Part shown: positions 35,401 through 46,733 of the stretch, piece by piece
Layout of the letters: each line of letters opens with the position of its first letter
Position numbering within the stretch: position 1 is the stretch's first letter
Source of the DNA: Styela clava
Taxonomy: Eukaryota; Chordata; Ascidiacea; Stolidobranchia; Styelidae
Length of the DNA: 64,000 bases
Reading direction: 5' to 3'
Assembly: GCF_964204865.1 (NCBI RefSeq)
Contig: NC_135262.1
Location: 10,726,001-10,790,000 of the forward strand
Notes under the pieces: model-generated
What the model saw: only the letters and a program-made list of their open reading frames with translations
The model's database searches: none
Told to the model about the DNA's origin: nothing
Translations under genes and position numbers: made by a program

Positions 35401-37396
35401 TGTGAATTATAGATTTAGTCATCTTCAATGATTTTTTTCTATCACTTACCAGGTCGACCAATTATAATAAATTCCCCATTTTTACTTTTCTTATCTTGCA
35501 AAGGAACAACGGCACCTGCAGTTGCGAGATGCTCTAATTTCTTGGGATTACTAACCTAAATAAAAAAGATATCAATCATTTTTTTGAATATTAAAAAAAA
35601 TGTGTCAATTGAAACACAATTCGAAAAGACCTTGATTTGAAGGATAGGATTTTCATATATAATCCCGAGGAGAAGAAAGCTGATAAAACGGCTTAAATAT
35701 AAGTCATACCATGGCCTCTCATCCAGCTATTGCCGGATTAGGGATCTATGGCATTAGTTTGCCAGTATTGCACGAATTGGTGATGGAGCTGTAACCAATC
35801 GGCGGTTATGTCAACCACCCTATGACAGCGAAGAGGTCAGCAACCCTCTTGCATATAATTATCAACCCATAGGATTTGAACCATCGAACCCACGCAGGGT
35901 AATCAGAGGTCCAGTGGCAAGTGTATTCCTAACACTCAGCACAATGTGCCATAACGCCAATGCTATAAGTTTCTGCACATTTTAATGTTTTCCATGCCCT
36001 CCTATCCCCATATATATTGACTATTATAATATAAATTAACAGTAACAATGTTATAAACTTGGAAGCTGGAAATATATATAAATATGTACTATGTAGGGAC
36101 GATGCTCTATTGCAGTGAGTCTCAACTGTTTTTTTTTAACAAAGATCAGATCATAAAACTTCAAAATTACCATGGTCTCGTCAGTTATTTCAAATGCAAC
36201 CTCAAATAAATTATATACCAATATGCATGAAGTGGTTTTATGATTCTTTTTTAATGGAAATTATTACATATTCTCTTTCTTGTCAATTGTCTTAACTAGT
36301 TTCAAGGAAGGGAGATATTCTCTAAAAATGATTTTTATGATAGGAAATATTTCAATGTCAAAAAATTATACCACATAACAAGTGAAAAAAAAAACTCACA
36401 AAATTGAACAATTCTTTCCATTCTATTCTTTGTTTGTGATAATTTAACAGAGTCAAAAATGCACGATCTTCATCAAATTTTCGTCTCTCAAAAATCTGCA
36501 GCAAAAAGAATTATCATTCTTTTATAAATATGGGAACAGGAAGGACATAAATATACGGTTAAGTCAAATTGAATTTCAATATTTATAATCCTCGTAGAAC
36601 CTATAATAGTATAGTTAGCCTCTTTTAGAACACATTCTAGAATTGGGCGTTTCATATATTCAAATAATTTTTATTCTAATACATGCAATATTTGAATCTG
36701 CATTTGTAATGAACAGGCTTATAAGTTCAAGCACAAGTATAAATGAACATTATATGACAAGGAAAAGATGGATCGACTACAAGGCCACGAATATTTATTA
36801 AAAAAAAGTTAATAAAAAACAAAATACGACATAGAAATCATCGCACATTCAAACAATATCTATTTCAGTAGACACAAAAATCATTGTGTTAAAAATACCC
36901 ATCAAAATTGATATTACATACATGGTAATCCCTCCCAATAAAAAAAAAAAAATTCTAAATGACTTCTCTGAAAATGAAAATTCATTAAACACTTCAACTT
37001 CTGTTTGTGTATGATTGTACCTAAAAATTTTAGTAATCTGAGACGCGCTTTGCACAAAAGTTATCTCTCTAGAAAACATTCCAAATCACATGGGTTCCAG
37101 ATTTTTTGGGGTAATCCTGTGTGACAATAAAGATTGGGATATTCAAGATGGCTCTCTGACAAATTAGCAACACAACACACAACATTTATGTGTAATAAAC
37201 ATAAAATTTCATCTTACCTCAACAAAAAAGCATCATCAGATCGAATTAATTCTAATCCATTACTTTCTTCATGAAATCTAGTTTTCAATTTATCAATCGC
37301 AGCCAATCTCTTATCATTATCTTCAGGTTCGTTTAATTCCGCCACAGTTTTGTTCAATAGTTCCGAAGACAATGTACATTCATATCTTTCACACAT
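32438..37396 (-). CDS. CRAL-TRIO protein C, frame-disrupted or splice-shifted paralogue
   Basis: Seven exons correspond to genes A, B and D: 37396-37218, 36495-36400, 35555-35450, 35172-35081, 34321-34223, 33794-33684, 32581-32438 (TGA). Exon 2 is 96 bases, not 97: one base is missing in the segment encoding the conserved FLRVRKF, so splicing at the position homologous to the other three genes would shift the frame and meet a stop soon after. A second AG ten bases further in (TTTTTGAGAG/ACGAAAATTTG) would restore the frame with loss of about four residues. Everything downstream stays open. The protein also differs in kind: the exon-5 strand reads CVIQNLYDVGF where the others have an E-D or D-D pair before M, and the last exon is five codons shorter, ending IIPSDESV instead of GEDTAL. 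It is either a young pseudogene or a diverged gene using the inner acceptor. A pogo-like element fills intron 6 and a SINE lies in intron 2. Confidence 0.75.
32755..33567. mobile_element. pogo/Tigger-like element carrying another repeat
   Basis: Left end GATACCTCGGTAGTCGAAT and right end TTCGACTACCGAGGTATCAC are clear inverted repeats of the pogo/Tigger style, with TA at the outer edges (about 32754 and 33566). I see no transposase. The interior from about 32.86 to 33.40 kb is a second repeat shared, inverted, with 19.2-19.65 kb (TATTGGACACGAAGTGGACA and ACGTGTCCATATATTTGAGC). It lies in intron 6 of gene C. Confidence 0.7.
35640..35975 (-). mobile_element. tRNA-derived SINE, fullest copy
   Basis: Read on the minus strand, it begins with a GCGTTATGGCACATTGTGCT head and contains GATTACCCTGCGTGGGTTCGA, a box-B-like T-arm. 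The tail has GGCCATGG, AAGCCG(T)TTT, GCTTTCTTCTCC and GGATT(A/T)ATATATGAAAATCCTATCC. Shorter relatives of the body or tail occur at about 23.35-23.44, 25.93-25.99, 34.08-34.16, 43.44-43.69 and 45.52-45.70 kb. It lies in intron 2 of gene C. Confidence 0.65.
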
Positions 37397-40300
37397 TATT
37401 TCAATTAGAAAGTAATGGATAACTAAAGCAAAAATTGTTAATAAGCATAATATTAGATTATTAAACTAATAACACGATATGGAATAATATCCATTTTACT
37501 ATTTTAGCATAGAAATGTTCAAGACCAAAAAATTCAGTTCAAATAAATTCATCGAAAAAAGTATTCTTGAAAATTCAGGAAATCATCATAATCAACCATT
37601 TTTTTGTAAAACTCATATTTGTAGCTAAATCTTGATGCAAGTCAGATTACATATCATTTGGCATATTTGGCGCTTTCTACCCCAAGCAAAACAAAAAAAT
37701 TCTGAATAATAACAAATAAACACTTACGGTAGTAATTTCATCATTATATATAATAATAGAAATACATTATGCTATAGATCCAAGTGATAATATAGAAAAA
37801 AAAATATGGCTTCGCAAATGAACAATTATCTGTTTTTATTAGCTAAGTATTAGGCAATGCATTGTGGTGAGTACCGGTAATTTATTGTGATATTATATAT
37901 GAATATAGAGCAGGGTGGTCTAAATCCAGGCCCGCGGGCAACATGTGGCCCGCCACATCATTATCTGTGGCCCGCATCGCATTCGGAGAAGAATCAAAAA
38001 ATGGCATTTCGTGTTGTTTTGTCATAAAATTAACCAAAAAATCTTTTGATATATTGTTGCATCACTATTGTCACTGAATTGACTAGTGTTATGGCTTGCC
38101 GAGGCAACTAGCGAAGTTAAACGAGCAGAGTTCTTGGCACTATTGTGGCCCGCAAACAATGCAAAAGTAATTTTGTGGCCCGCGGAGCTGCCAATCTTGG
38201 ACCCCCTGATATAGAGTATAATATATTTATGGGAATATAACAACCACAGTAAATACAAACATGTTTAAGGATATATGGATTGATTATAAAATCGCAAACT
38301 CAACAGGGGCAAGTATTGATAGTTGATTTTATAAAATACTTATTAGATTTGTTTAAAGTAAGATCCAAAGCCTGCAACTGAAATTGGAAAAAACAGGTAA
38401 AAAATCAGGAAGATAGTCGAGGCACGGCAAGAATATGAAATGATTAATGATAAGAAGCTTCCAATAACATATGAAATGATTATTACAAACAAATTTATCA
38501 AGAAAATGAATAGAATGGAAAAAAGGTATCTGGTTTTAGTGAAGATGTTCATAAATGTCGATAATATGTAATATGATCACCAAAATGATTATAACATTTT
38601 TCAGAAAGAGAAATATAAATTTAGTTGTAGTAATATATCACCCACCAAATATTGTATTAAAAAGTCCTGGAATAACTAAAAATGAAATGTTGGAAGACAT
38701 AAAATGATGAATTTCCAGCATAGGCACTTTAAAAACAAGGTCATAATAGACATAAATGTCTTAGAAAAAGCATGTTTAACAAACATTTCTGGGGAGTACA
38801 CTATTAATTTAAATATAATTATCAGTCATTTGATTGTTAAAATAGTGGAAAATTATTTTAATATTATTACCAATTTCTCAAAGATTTGATTTAATATGAT
38901 TCTTTAAAATGGTATGAGTTGTCAGATTATAGTAATTGAGCTGTCAAAAGATAAGTTGGGGAAAAGTTTTCAATCTGGAATATATAAAAATCTGTATAAA
39001 TACATTAAATGTGAAAAAAAAATTCTCAAATTTGAAATGCTAAAATTGAATTTTGTTATTACTTTTTATTCAATGGCCTCCGATGATAAATCTTTATATT
39101 TTATAATTTTGTTTAAAATCAAAAAATACTGAGAGAAGAGTTGCGAGTTACTAATGATGCGCTAAGACTTAAGAGCTTTATATGGTTTCATCTTTGCGAC
39201 AAACGTGTAAGTAGAAAGTGAATGACAGATTATTCATATCTTATCAAGCATATGTAATGAAGCAATGTAGGTACATATGAAAATGGGAAATTTTGTAAGC
39301 ATCATGGGCTATTAGTAAAACATTCTCTGTGATTATGCACGATATATTTACCATTTAATGGTAGCAAAGGAAAAAAACTTTACTCAGACACTTGATGATT
39401 TAATACTAGCAAAGACACATATAAATAAGACACATTTGCACAGATATAATTGCTTCCCGGATGACTTTGAAATTAAGATAATATTAAAATTGGATGGTCA
39501 ATTAGTACATCACAGCTTTTAAGTATAAACAGAATCTATAACGTATGCATAAAGGGAAGTACATTGCATAAAGTAGTTGATTGTCAAATGGCTTAATGTG
39601 ATCAAGTAGAATTAAGGACATACCTAATCCAGTAACTGATATACAGTTCAAATACAAACTTAATATCCACAATAGATAGAGTCTATCAGGAAAAACAAAA
39701 CACTATATCAATTAATGTTGATATCTGATCAGTTACCAGAAAAAGAAATTAAAAAAAAACTTTGATTGTTGTTCTATAACATTTCGAAAATTTAAATTCA
39801 GGAGTTACTGGATTATGTGGAAATGGAATTGAAGGCAAAATAAGTGTATAGAGAGTGCATGCCTACGAGCTACTTCAATACAGCAAATCCAGGTGGCTAA
39901 GTAACTGAGAAAATCTAATAAAAACCACACTTTGCAAACTTCACCATGTTGTAAACTAGATAGCTATTATTGTTAGCAACACCATAATATAGTGAACCAA
40001 AAACCACCAGAAAAAAAAACTTCAAATGTAGGTCGAATTTGATGATAAATACAGATGGTACAGAACCCTTGCTCTTTGCTAAAACATATTTTTATGATAT
40101 TATCAGTACTATACTATAATGATTGTTCATATTTCTCTGGTTTACTATCACACTGTAGTCCATATTTTAAAAAACTTGTTCTTATCTTAGCTCATAGTAA
40201 TAATAATAAAATTTTAAAAGTACTGGACCCAAACTGGAACCTTGCGGTACGCTTCACCATCATTACACATTGTAATAAAAATTAACTAAAAAAACAAACG

Positions 40301-40900
40301 GATGGTTAAACAAACTGAAAGCAAAAAGCATACAACACCAAAACCATTAAGGGATGCATCAAACTGGAACAATTTGGTTAGAAATAGCTCAAATAAAGTT
40401 TTGAAAATCATTCAAACCATAAAGAGCGAGAACACAGGCATAGGTAACGAAAAACGCAGAATTGAAAAAAAAGGTAAAATACACATAATTTTATTGTACT
40501 ACAGAAATGGCCAATGATATCTTTGTCTGACCTTGTCAGATAATACTCAAGCATTGGGTACTATTATAATAATGATTAACTCAGCAACAAGAGCAAGGTA
40601 CAATCACCTTTGGCATAATTTGGATTTGAAAAAAGAATAAGTGCAATTTCTTAATCTCAGCAAGCATGTGTACATACATAATCATTGTTTATCAGTAAAA
40701 AACAATTTGTGTTGAAAAATCACGAAATTACATCCAATTCTACTACATAAGAAAAAATTCAAAACCTCCAAAAAAAACATATTTGAGAGCACAAAGTACT
40801 ATGTATATAGCTAGAATTTATACACAGCCACGTGTGAATAGAAAACAGCCCTTTTACAATATCACATTTATACATATGTCAGGTTGATCCGGTCCTATCT
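37397..40900. other. intergenic region between CRAL-TRIO genes C and D
   Basis: Very AT-rich, with no supported gene. It contains the hAT element at 37911-38208. Frames such as 38343-38552 minus or 38914-39132 plus are low-complexity translations of AT-rich DNA with no family features. Confidence 0.5.
37911..38208. mobile_element. hAT-like element with perfect 8-bp target duplication
   Basis: It starts CAGGGTGGTCTAAATCCAGG and ends CCAATCTTGGACCCCCTG. Internal TGTGGCCCGC repeats are typical of this hAT group. ATATAGAG flanks it exactly on both sides (37903-37910 and 38209-38216). It is 298 bp, non-coding, and related in its ends to the longer relics in the SDR units. Confidence 0.9.
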
Positions 40901-43900
40901 TTACAATGCAGTGTCTTCACCCTGTCCTACATCAGCTAAAATCTGTCTTGTCCACCAATCAGGATTCAAGTCTGGGCCAGAACCGCCCAAAGAAAAAGGC
41001 AGATTTGCAGGATCGATTTTTTCATGAAGCTTATCGAACTTGTCCCCATGAAGAGTAAGCTGTATAACAATATGCAAACAAACTTCAGAATGTTATTGAC
41101 ACAATCATTATAAAGGTGACTCAGACAACAAAAAGCGTACAAAGATGTGTTGCAATTGCTGATGAATAAACAGATATATGCCTATAAGTGTAAAATAATG
41201 GTATAATACTCTAAAATGCTTCCCCAAAATCACTTTCAGAGACTTTCAACTAAAAGCATAGTTGAAAATTAGATATTGAAGTTAAACTGCAGAGTTTGCG
41301 TCTTTTATGAATTATTTGAGTTCTGGATTATTTTAAAATCAATTCTAGGCATGTTCTTGAACATGGTCTGAACCTGAATTTGTTAAGAACCCCATAAAAA
41401 ATAGATAACTTCAGAAGAAATTTAACACATTGATATAGATATTGGATAGTATCCGAATTGGGAACAGTGTTGTGTTGGTTCTCAAAATGTTTCCCAGGGC
41501 TCCGTGAGATAAACCTAGGGCCCAGCGAGCTATTCGTTTACTTATCAAAATACTGACTTGGCTAATTTGGTAACTGTCCAAAGAAGCAAAAAATACATCC
41601 GAGTCATTAAATAAAGTAGTTTTGATGAACTTAGGGACAGTAATCAGCAAGTAACAATGTTTCAATTATAAAAATTCAGAATTTCCCAGCTTACATAACT
41701 AAACTGAGGAGAAATCTTGGTGCTTTTAATTTAAACCAATCTCCAAGAGATCTATGCGTCATACAAGATAAGAAAAACTTGGCATACCCGATTTTTCATC
41801 TTCTCTTTCATGAAACTACTGATGATAGAGTAGATAACATCAAATACTAATGCTTCATGAATCATGTTAACACTTTTCACTCTGACAGGCATAGCATCCT
41901 GCAATGAAAATAAATTTTGAAATGTCTCTGCACTTCGAATAATTACAGTAACGTATAAATTGCACTTATCATTTGCACGTCAATTAGAACTGTTTTTAAA
42001 ACGGAAACATTGCATAAGTCTTGAATCTACTGTTATCAATAACCTGAAAGTTTATTACATCATATTTTGTAGAAGAGTATTGAGTATCACTGACAACTTT
42101 CTTGTGAAATAATTTTCAGTATCCCAAAAAAAGCCTGTGTAAGAGCAATTTTGCCATCAAACAATTTGCATCAAAATCACAACCTTAAAATCAAATTTAA
42201 AGAATTTTCATCACCCGCAGACATCCAAGAATATTCATGCTCACATTCTGGCTTCTTAGAATTGCGACTTTTTAAAAAAAAGAAAAGAAGAAAAAGAATG
42301 TTGATTTTTTTAATAATACATACCGGTACTTCTAAAAATTTATAATATACCTGTATAATATGTAAAAATTTACTTCCAAGCGATGGCATCTGCATAGCTA
42401 AATAGAGTCCAAAATCCGCCATATCTTCGATAATCGTGAGGCCATATATCTGAATAAAAGTCAAGACTTGAAGTTGGAATACACTGATGCAGGTTTACCT
42501 CAAAGTAGACTCAATTCCGTTACCCACACGAAGGTGAAAAAACATCAGATTGATAATGTCTGTCTATAAGAAGTTATTTTAAAAATTATATCGAGAGGGA
42601 GCCCAACTAACTTATTTGAGACATGATGAATGAGATATGAACAATGATGGGAACACCAGTTAAATTTCAGATTCAAATTTCAAGCCCAAAATTTGTAGGC
42701 AATTCCGAACCGGGAAAATTCTGGTTCCTTACAAAATAAAGTACGGTAGGTCCTGCACATCAGTGGCTGATAGTGTAGGTAGAGCCTTGTTTGAAGTAGA
42801 AGGTGTATAAAACATCATTGAAAAATTTAGAGATGAAAGTTTGCTCAAAGCGGGATCGCAAACTCTCACATAAAGCAAACAGAAAAAGCATCCACTGGCA
42901 ATGAGTGATGAATCATAACCACACGCCATAAATAACGTCTTTAATTTATTCACTACTAGATTGACTGTTCAAAAAACAGATGCAAAAAGCTTAGCTACTG
43001 TGCTAAGCAAAGTTAAACCTTTTCTTCAGCTTCTTCATCTGATGCAATATTTCAATAACAAATTCTACCTGAAATTCTTCATTTTCCAACAATTTTTCCA
43101 AAGTTAAAACAAGGACAGCAATAAAATGAACCATTGTTGTGTTATCATCAAATCCAAGGCCTAAAATTGTATCAACAAACTTATAAAGCCTTCATCAACA
43201 AAAAGGAAAAGAGCATTGTTTGAAGCAAGAGGCATATAAGTATTTTGTATAAAGTTTGGAAGTTTCGATTTTAAACACATCCAAATCATAGAAACAGCAG
43301 AGAGAAAATATGTTCCACAGAGCCAATATTCGAGGAAATTTTTGTAGCATAGTAATTTAAATGACACAACAAAATGATACATCATGCTAAATGCTAGGAA
43401 TACGCTTGACACAGTACTGATTACCCTGCACGAGTTCACTGGTCCTATAGGGGGATATTTATATGCAAAAGGATTGCTGGACTCCTCGTCATTGTAGGGT
43501 GGTTCACAGAATTTCTAGTTGGTTATGGCTTCCTCCACCATCTAGTTCATGCATCTGAAACTAATACCTCACAAACTAATCCCATACTCGACATGGTCCC
43601 CTAACCGGTGAGAGGCTGTGGTATGCCAAAAACTCTTTTTAACGACTTTCCTCGCCCCAGAATAAAAATGAAAATCCAACCCTATCTAAATGAAATTACA
43701 AAAGATACTATGAAAAATATCTCCCAGTAAATACTCATAAACAACAAACCTGGCCTGCCAATAGTGATAAATGTACCATCCTTAGCTCTACGATCATACA
43801 AAGGAACTACAGCCCCACATCTAAGAAGATGATCAACTTTAGATGGATCATCCACCTGACAAAAAGAGAATCAAGAAAATTGACAAATTGAACAGCTTGT

Positions 43901-45995
43901 GGAAAAATTTATCAAAACGTGGCAGGCTCTCAGTCTAAACCCAAAAAACACAATCTATTGACAACTTATACCAGGGCTTCCCAAACTTAGAGCTGCGACC
44001 ACCCAGGGGGGCGCGACACGAAAGCACTACAACCACTGTTTTAGACTGTTGATGCAAAATACAATTATCCAAACTAGTGAAAAACAAAAATCTCACAATT
44101 TTGAGAAAATAAATAGGATCAGAAAAGTGGCACGTGTCGACTTTGATTGACTTAACATGGGTCACAGGAAATTTTAATATACTGGAAAGGGTTGCGAGAT
44201 TAAGTTTGGGAAGTCCCGACTCATATCATTCAAGCCTATCACCAGTGAAGTAAAATTGGTTTACAATTGCTATCATGAGGATTAAATTGAATCAAGATCA
44301 TTTGATAAGTAATAATAGTACTCGTCAATGCAATCATAAAAGTCAGTTAGAGACAGAATTTAATCAACTTTAAATATTTGAGAGTGTTTGGCTCACCAAA
44401 TCAAAAAGTTCCCTCCATTCCTTTCTTTGTTTATGGTAATTGAAGAGCATTGTGTAAGCACGATCCTGATCAAACTTTCGAACGCGAAGAAATCTGGAGA
44501 ATGATAATCGGACTTTATTAAATTCTGAGTTTACGGACAATGATAAGATGTCAATGTTCGATAGGTGTAGCGAAAATTGTAATCGCTCAATGTCAGAGTG
44601 TTGCTCAATCCATCAATATACTGATATATCAATTCCGCAATCAGTCTACCTAAAGACCTCACATTGACAAACAAGTGCAGTTTTAAGTATTCTATGACGT
44701 CTGCAGCTGCCGTTAAACCATGACGGTATTTCCATACCATGGCCGCTACGGCCAAACCTATGGCGACTGACTTTTTAGCTGCCACAAACCAATGTCGAGC
44801 TGCCGTTACCGTGGCAGCAAATTGAAAACCAATGGCAGGTAAAATTTTGCTGCCGTAACCGCGGCAGGTGGGTCGTAAGGACAGGGCTGTCCCTTATGGT
44901 GATAAATATTGGGTAAGTTGGAACGTTTTTCTTATGGATACAGTCTTGATGGATTTGGGGTTAGGGTTTAAGTAGATATAATTCCGAATGATCAATTAGA
45001 ATTTGGTACATTAGTTTGTGAATATACCGTTAATACTGATTACTGAATACAGAATAGCGCTATAAAACCATGGCAAGAGCTGCCGCGGTTCGTTCGTGGC
45101 AGGAGCTGCCATGAAGTGGTAAGAACTGCGCCTCTTGACAAAAGGCATCGACTGCAGACCAAGACCTAATAATGAAGCCATATCCAATTTGCAGACTTTA
45201 TTCGAATATGCAAACAAATGCATGGCTGCATGGTGATTAGTAATTCAAGAATTCAGTTGAACTAGTTTCAAACATGTATCCAACTTCTGAACTTCGCAGC
45301 AAATGCGAGCATTTCAGATTTAGCATGTCAGATTTATATATTTCCAATATTTTATTTTTATAACTCAGGAATATGCAGAAATGTGGTATAACTCATACTG
45401 TCATATGATATTATACTATAGCCATTTCAGCATTTATTTGTTTCAGATGCATGGACTTGATGGTGGAGGGATGCATGCACAGATGGCACATGGCAGGATG
45501 AACTTGCAGGTGAACTCTTCGCCGCCGTAGGGTGGTTCACGTAACCGACCCGCGGTAAACCACTCTATGATGGCGGCAGTTCAGCAATCCTCTCGTACAA
45601 TCAAAACTGCAAACCCACGCAGGGTGTAATCAGAGGTGCGGTGAGGAGCATATTCCTGTATTCCCTACCTTACAGCTTTAGCAGATGCACAACAATGCAC
45701 ACATTTTTGGGTCATAATAACATATGCAAAATTCGTTATGCTACGCCCACTGGAAGTACTTGTGGTACTAAACTATACTAGAGCCAAATATTTTTCATCT
45801 AATTATTATACCTTACCTCAATAAAAAAGCCTCATCAGATCGAATTAATTCCAATTCATTATCTTCTTCTTCAAATCTTGTTCTCAGCTTATCAATTGCA
45901 GCCAATCTCTTATCATTATCTTCCGGTTCATTTAATTCCTCAATTGCCTTTTTTAACAACTCAGGAGATAATGTGCATTTGTACCTTTCGCCCAT
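40901..45995 (-). CDS. CRAL-TRIO lipid-transfer protein D (alpha-tocopherol transfer protein-like)
   Basis: Seven coding exons: 45995-45817, 44493-44397, 43855-43750, 43160-43069, 42449-42351, 41898-41788, 41059-40901 (TAA), giving 280 aa in consistent phase. It starts MGERYKCTLSPELLKKAIEE. The N-domain boundary FLLR/FLRVRKFDQDRAY is intact, exon 3 ends ITIGRPG, exon 5 gives YGLTIIEDMADFGL, exon 6 AMPVRVKSVNMIHEA with EKMKNR, and the last exon LPFSLGGSGPDLNPDWW ... GQGEDTAL. It is the most canonical of the four and lies furthest upstream in their shared direction of transcription. Cytosolic carriage of tocopherol or another hydrophobic ligand is the family expectation. Introns carry SINE pieces (43.44-43.69 kb; 45.52-45.70 kb) but no disruption of exons. 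Confidence 0.92.
43440..43690 (+). mobile_element. partial SINE-family copy
   Basis: It contains GTAGGGTGGTTCACAGAATT, ACCGGTGAGAGGCTGTGGTATG and GACTTTCCTCGCCCCAGAATAA, blocks shared in inverse orientation with the SINE at 35.64-35.98 kb. It has no tRNA-like head. It lies in intron 3 of gene D. Confidence 0.5.
45520..45700 (-). mobile_element. partial SINE-family copy with head
   Basis: The plus strand reads GTAGGGTGGTTCACGTAACC, then AACCCACGCAGGGTGTAATC and GGAGCATATTCCTGTATTCC, parallel to the 35.8-35.96 kb part of the full SINE. It lies in intron 1 of gene D, near 45.8 kb. Confidence 0.55.
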
Positions 45996-46589
45996 TTTTG
46001 CTGATTCTGATTTACCGATGCAATGAAAATCTATACCGATGTCACTAAAAGACCGAATGCCAAGCTGGAAAAGGGAATTTCAGTTTACAGGCTTTGACTC
46101 GGGACAGTGGCTGTCAGGAGCTGTCCACATTGATATTCGCTAGGGAGCGCTACATGTAACCCTAATGCCCTCATTTTTTCATTCACGATAAAATTATTAA
46201 AAAGGCTGACTATTTTACCATTATTTCTTTAGCTGGCATTGACTTTTTATTCCGGAAAATATACAATCCACGTTTAGCTGCCCTTCTGATCTGAGACATT
46301 GTTCAGATTCATGGACCTTTTTTTGGTTCCATTATCTTTGCATCCACATTGGCTAACTAAATACACCCTGGGAGATTTTTACTCGTGGACACTTGCATTG
46401 ATAATTGCACTCACGGTCATTTTCAACCGGCTAGCAATTATACCGCATAAAAACTGGCCACAAATGTAAGCATCCCGTCAGTAATCAGTAGTTAATTTTT
46501 TTCACAATGAAGCCTAGTTTTCTTTGCAGTGCAAAAGGTGATAGTACCACCAAATTAACCCGGGTGATCCAAAATTGAAATGAAAGTTT

Positions 46590-46733
46590 GTTTTGAGACA
46601 CAAATATTCGTGGGTGTAAATGACCTTGGATTCAACTGTCTGTGGGTGCAAATGTGCGCGAGTACAAATGGCCATGAGTGCAATTGACCGCGGGCGCAAA
46701 TATACATGGGTTTACATATCCGTGGGTGTAGAT
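46590..46733. repeat. short tandem array of GTGGGTGCAAATG-like 20-bp units
   Basis: Units such as CGTGGGTGTAAATGACC, TGTGGGTGCAAATGTGCG, CGAGTACAAATGGCC and CGCGGGCGCAAATATACAT follow each other at about 20-bp spacing. The array stops where a transposon begins at 46734, and similar sequence (TTCATGGGTGGAATC...GTGCAATTG) resumes at 48.59 kb, so the element was inserted into the array. Related to 17743-17918. Confidence 0.75.

Noticed and set aside
44531..44785. 84-codon Ala/Val-rich minus-strand frame
   Set aside because: It lies in intron 1 of gene D, in sequence with short GCTGCCG/CGGCAG repeats, and has no splice link or family motif.
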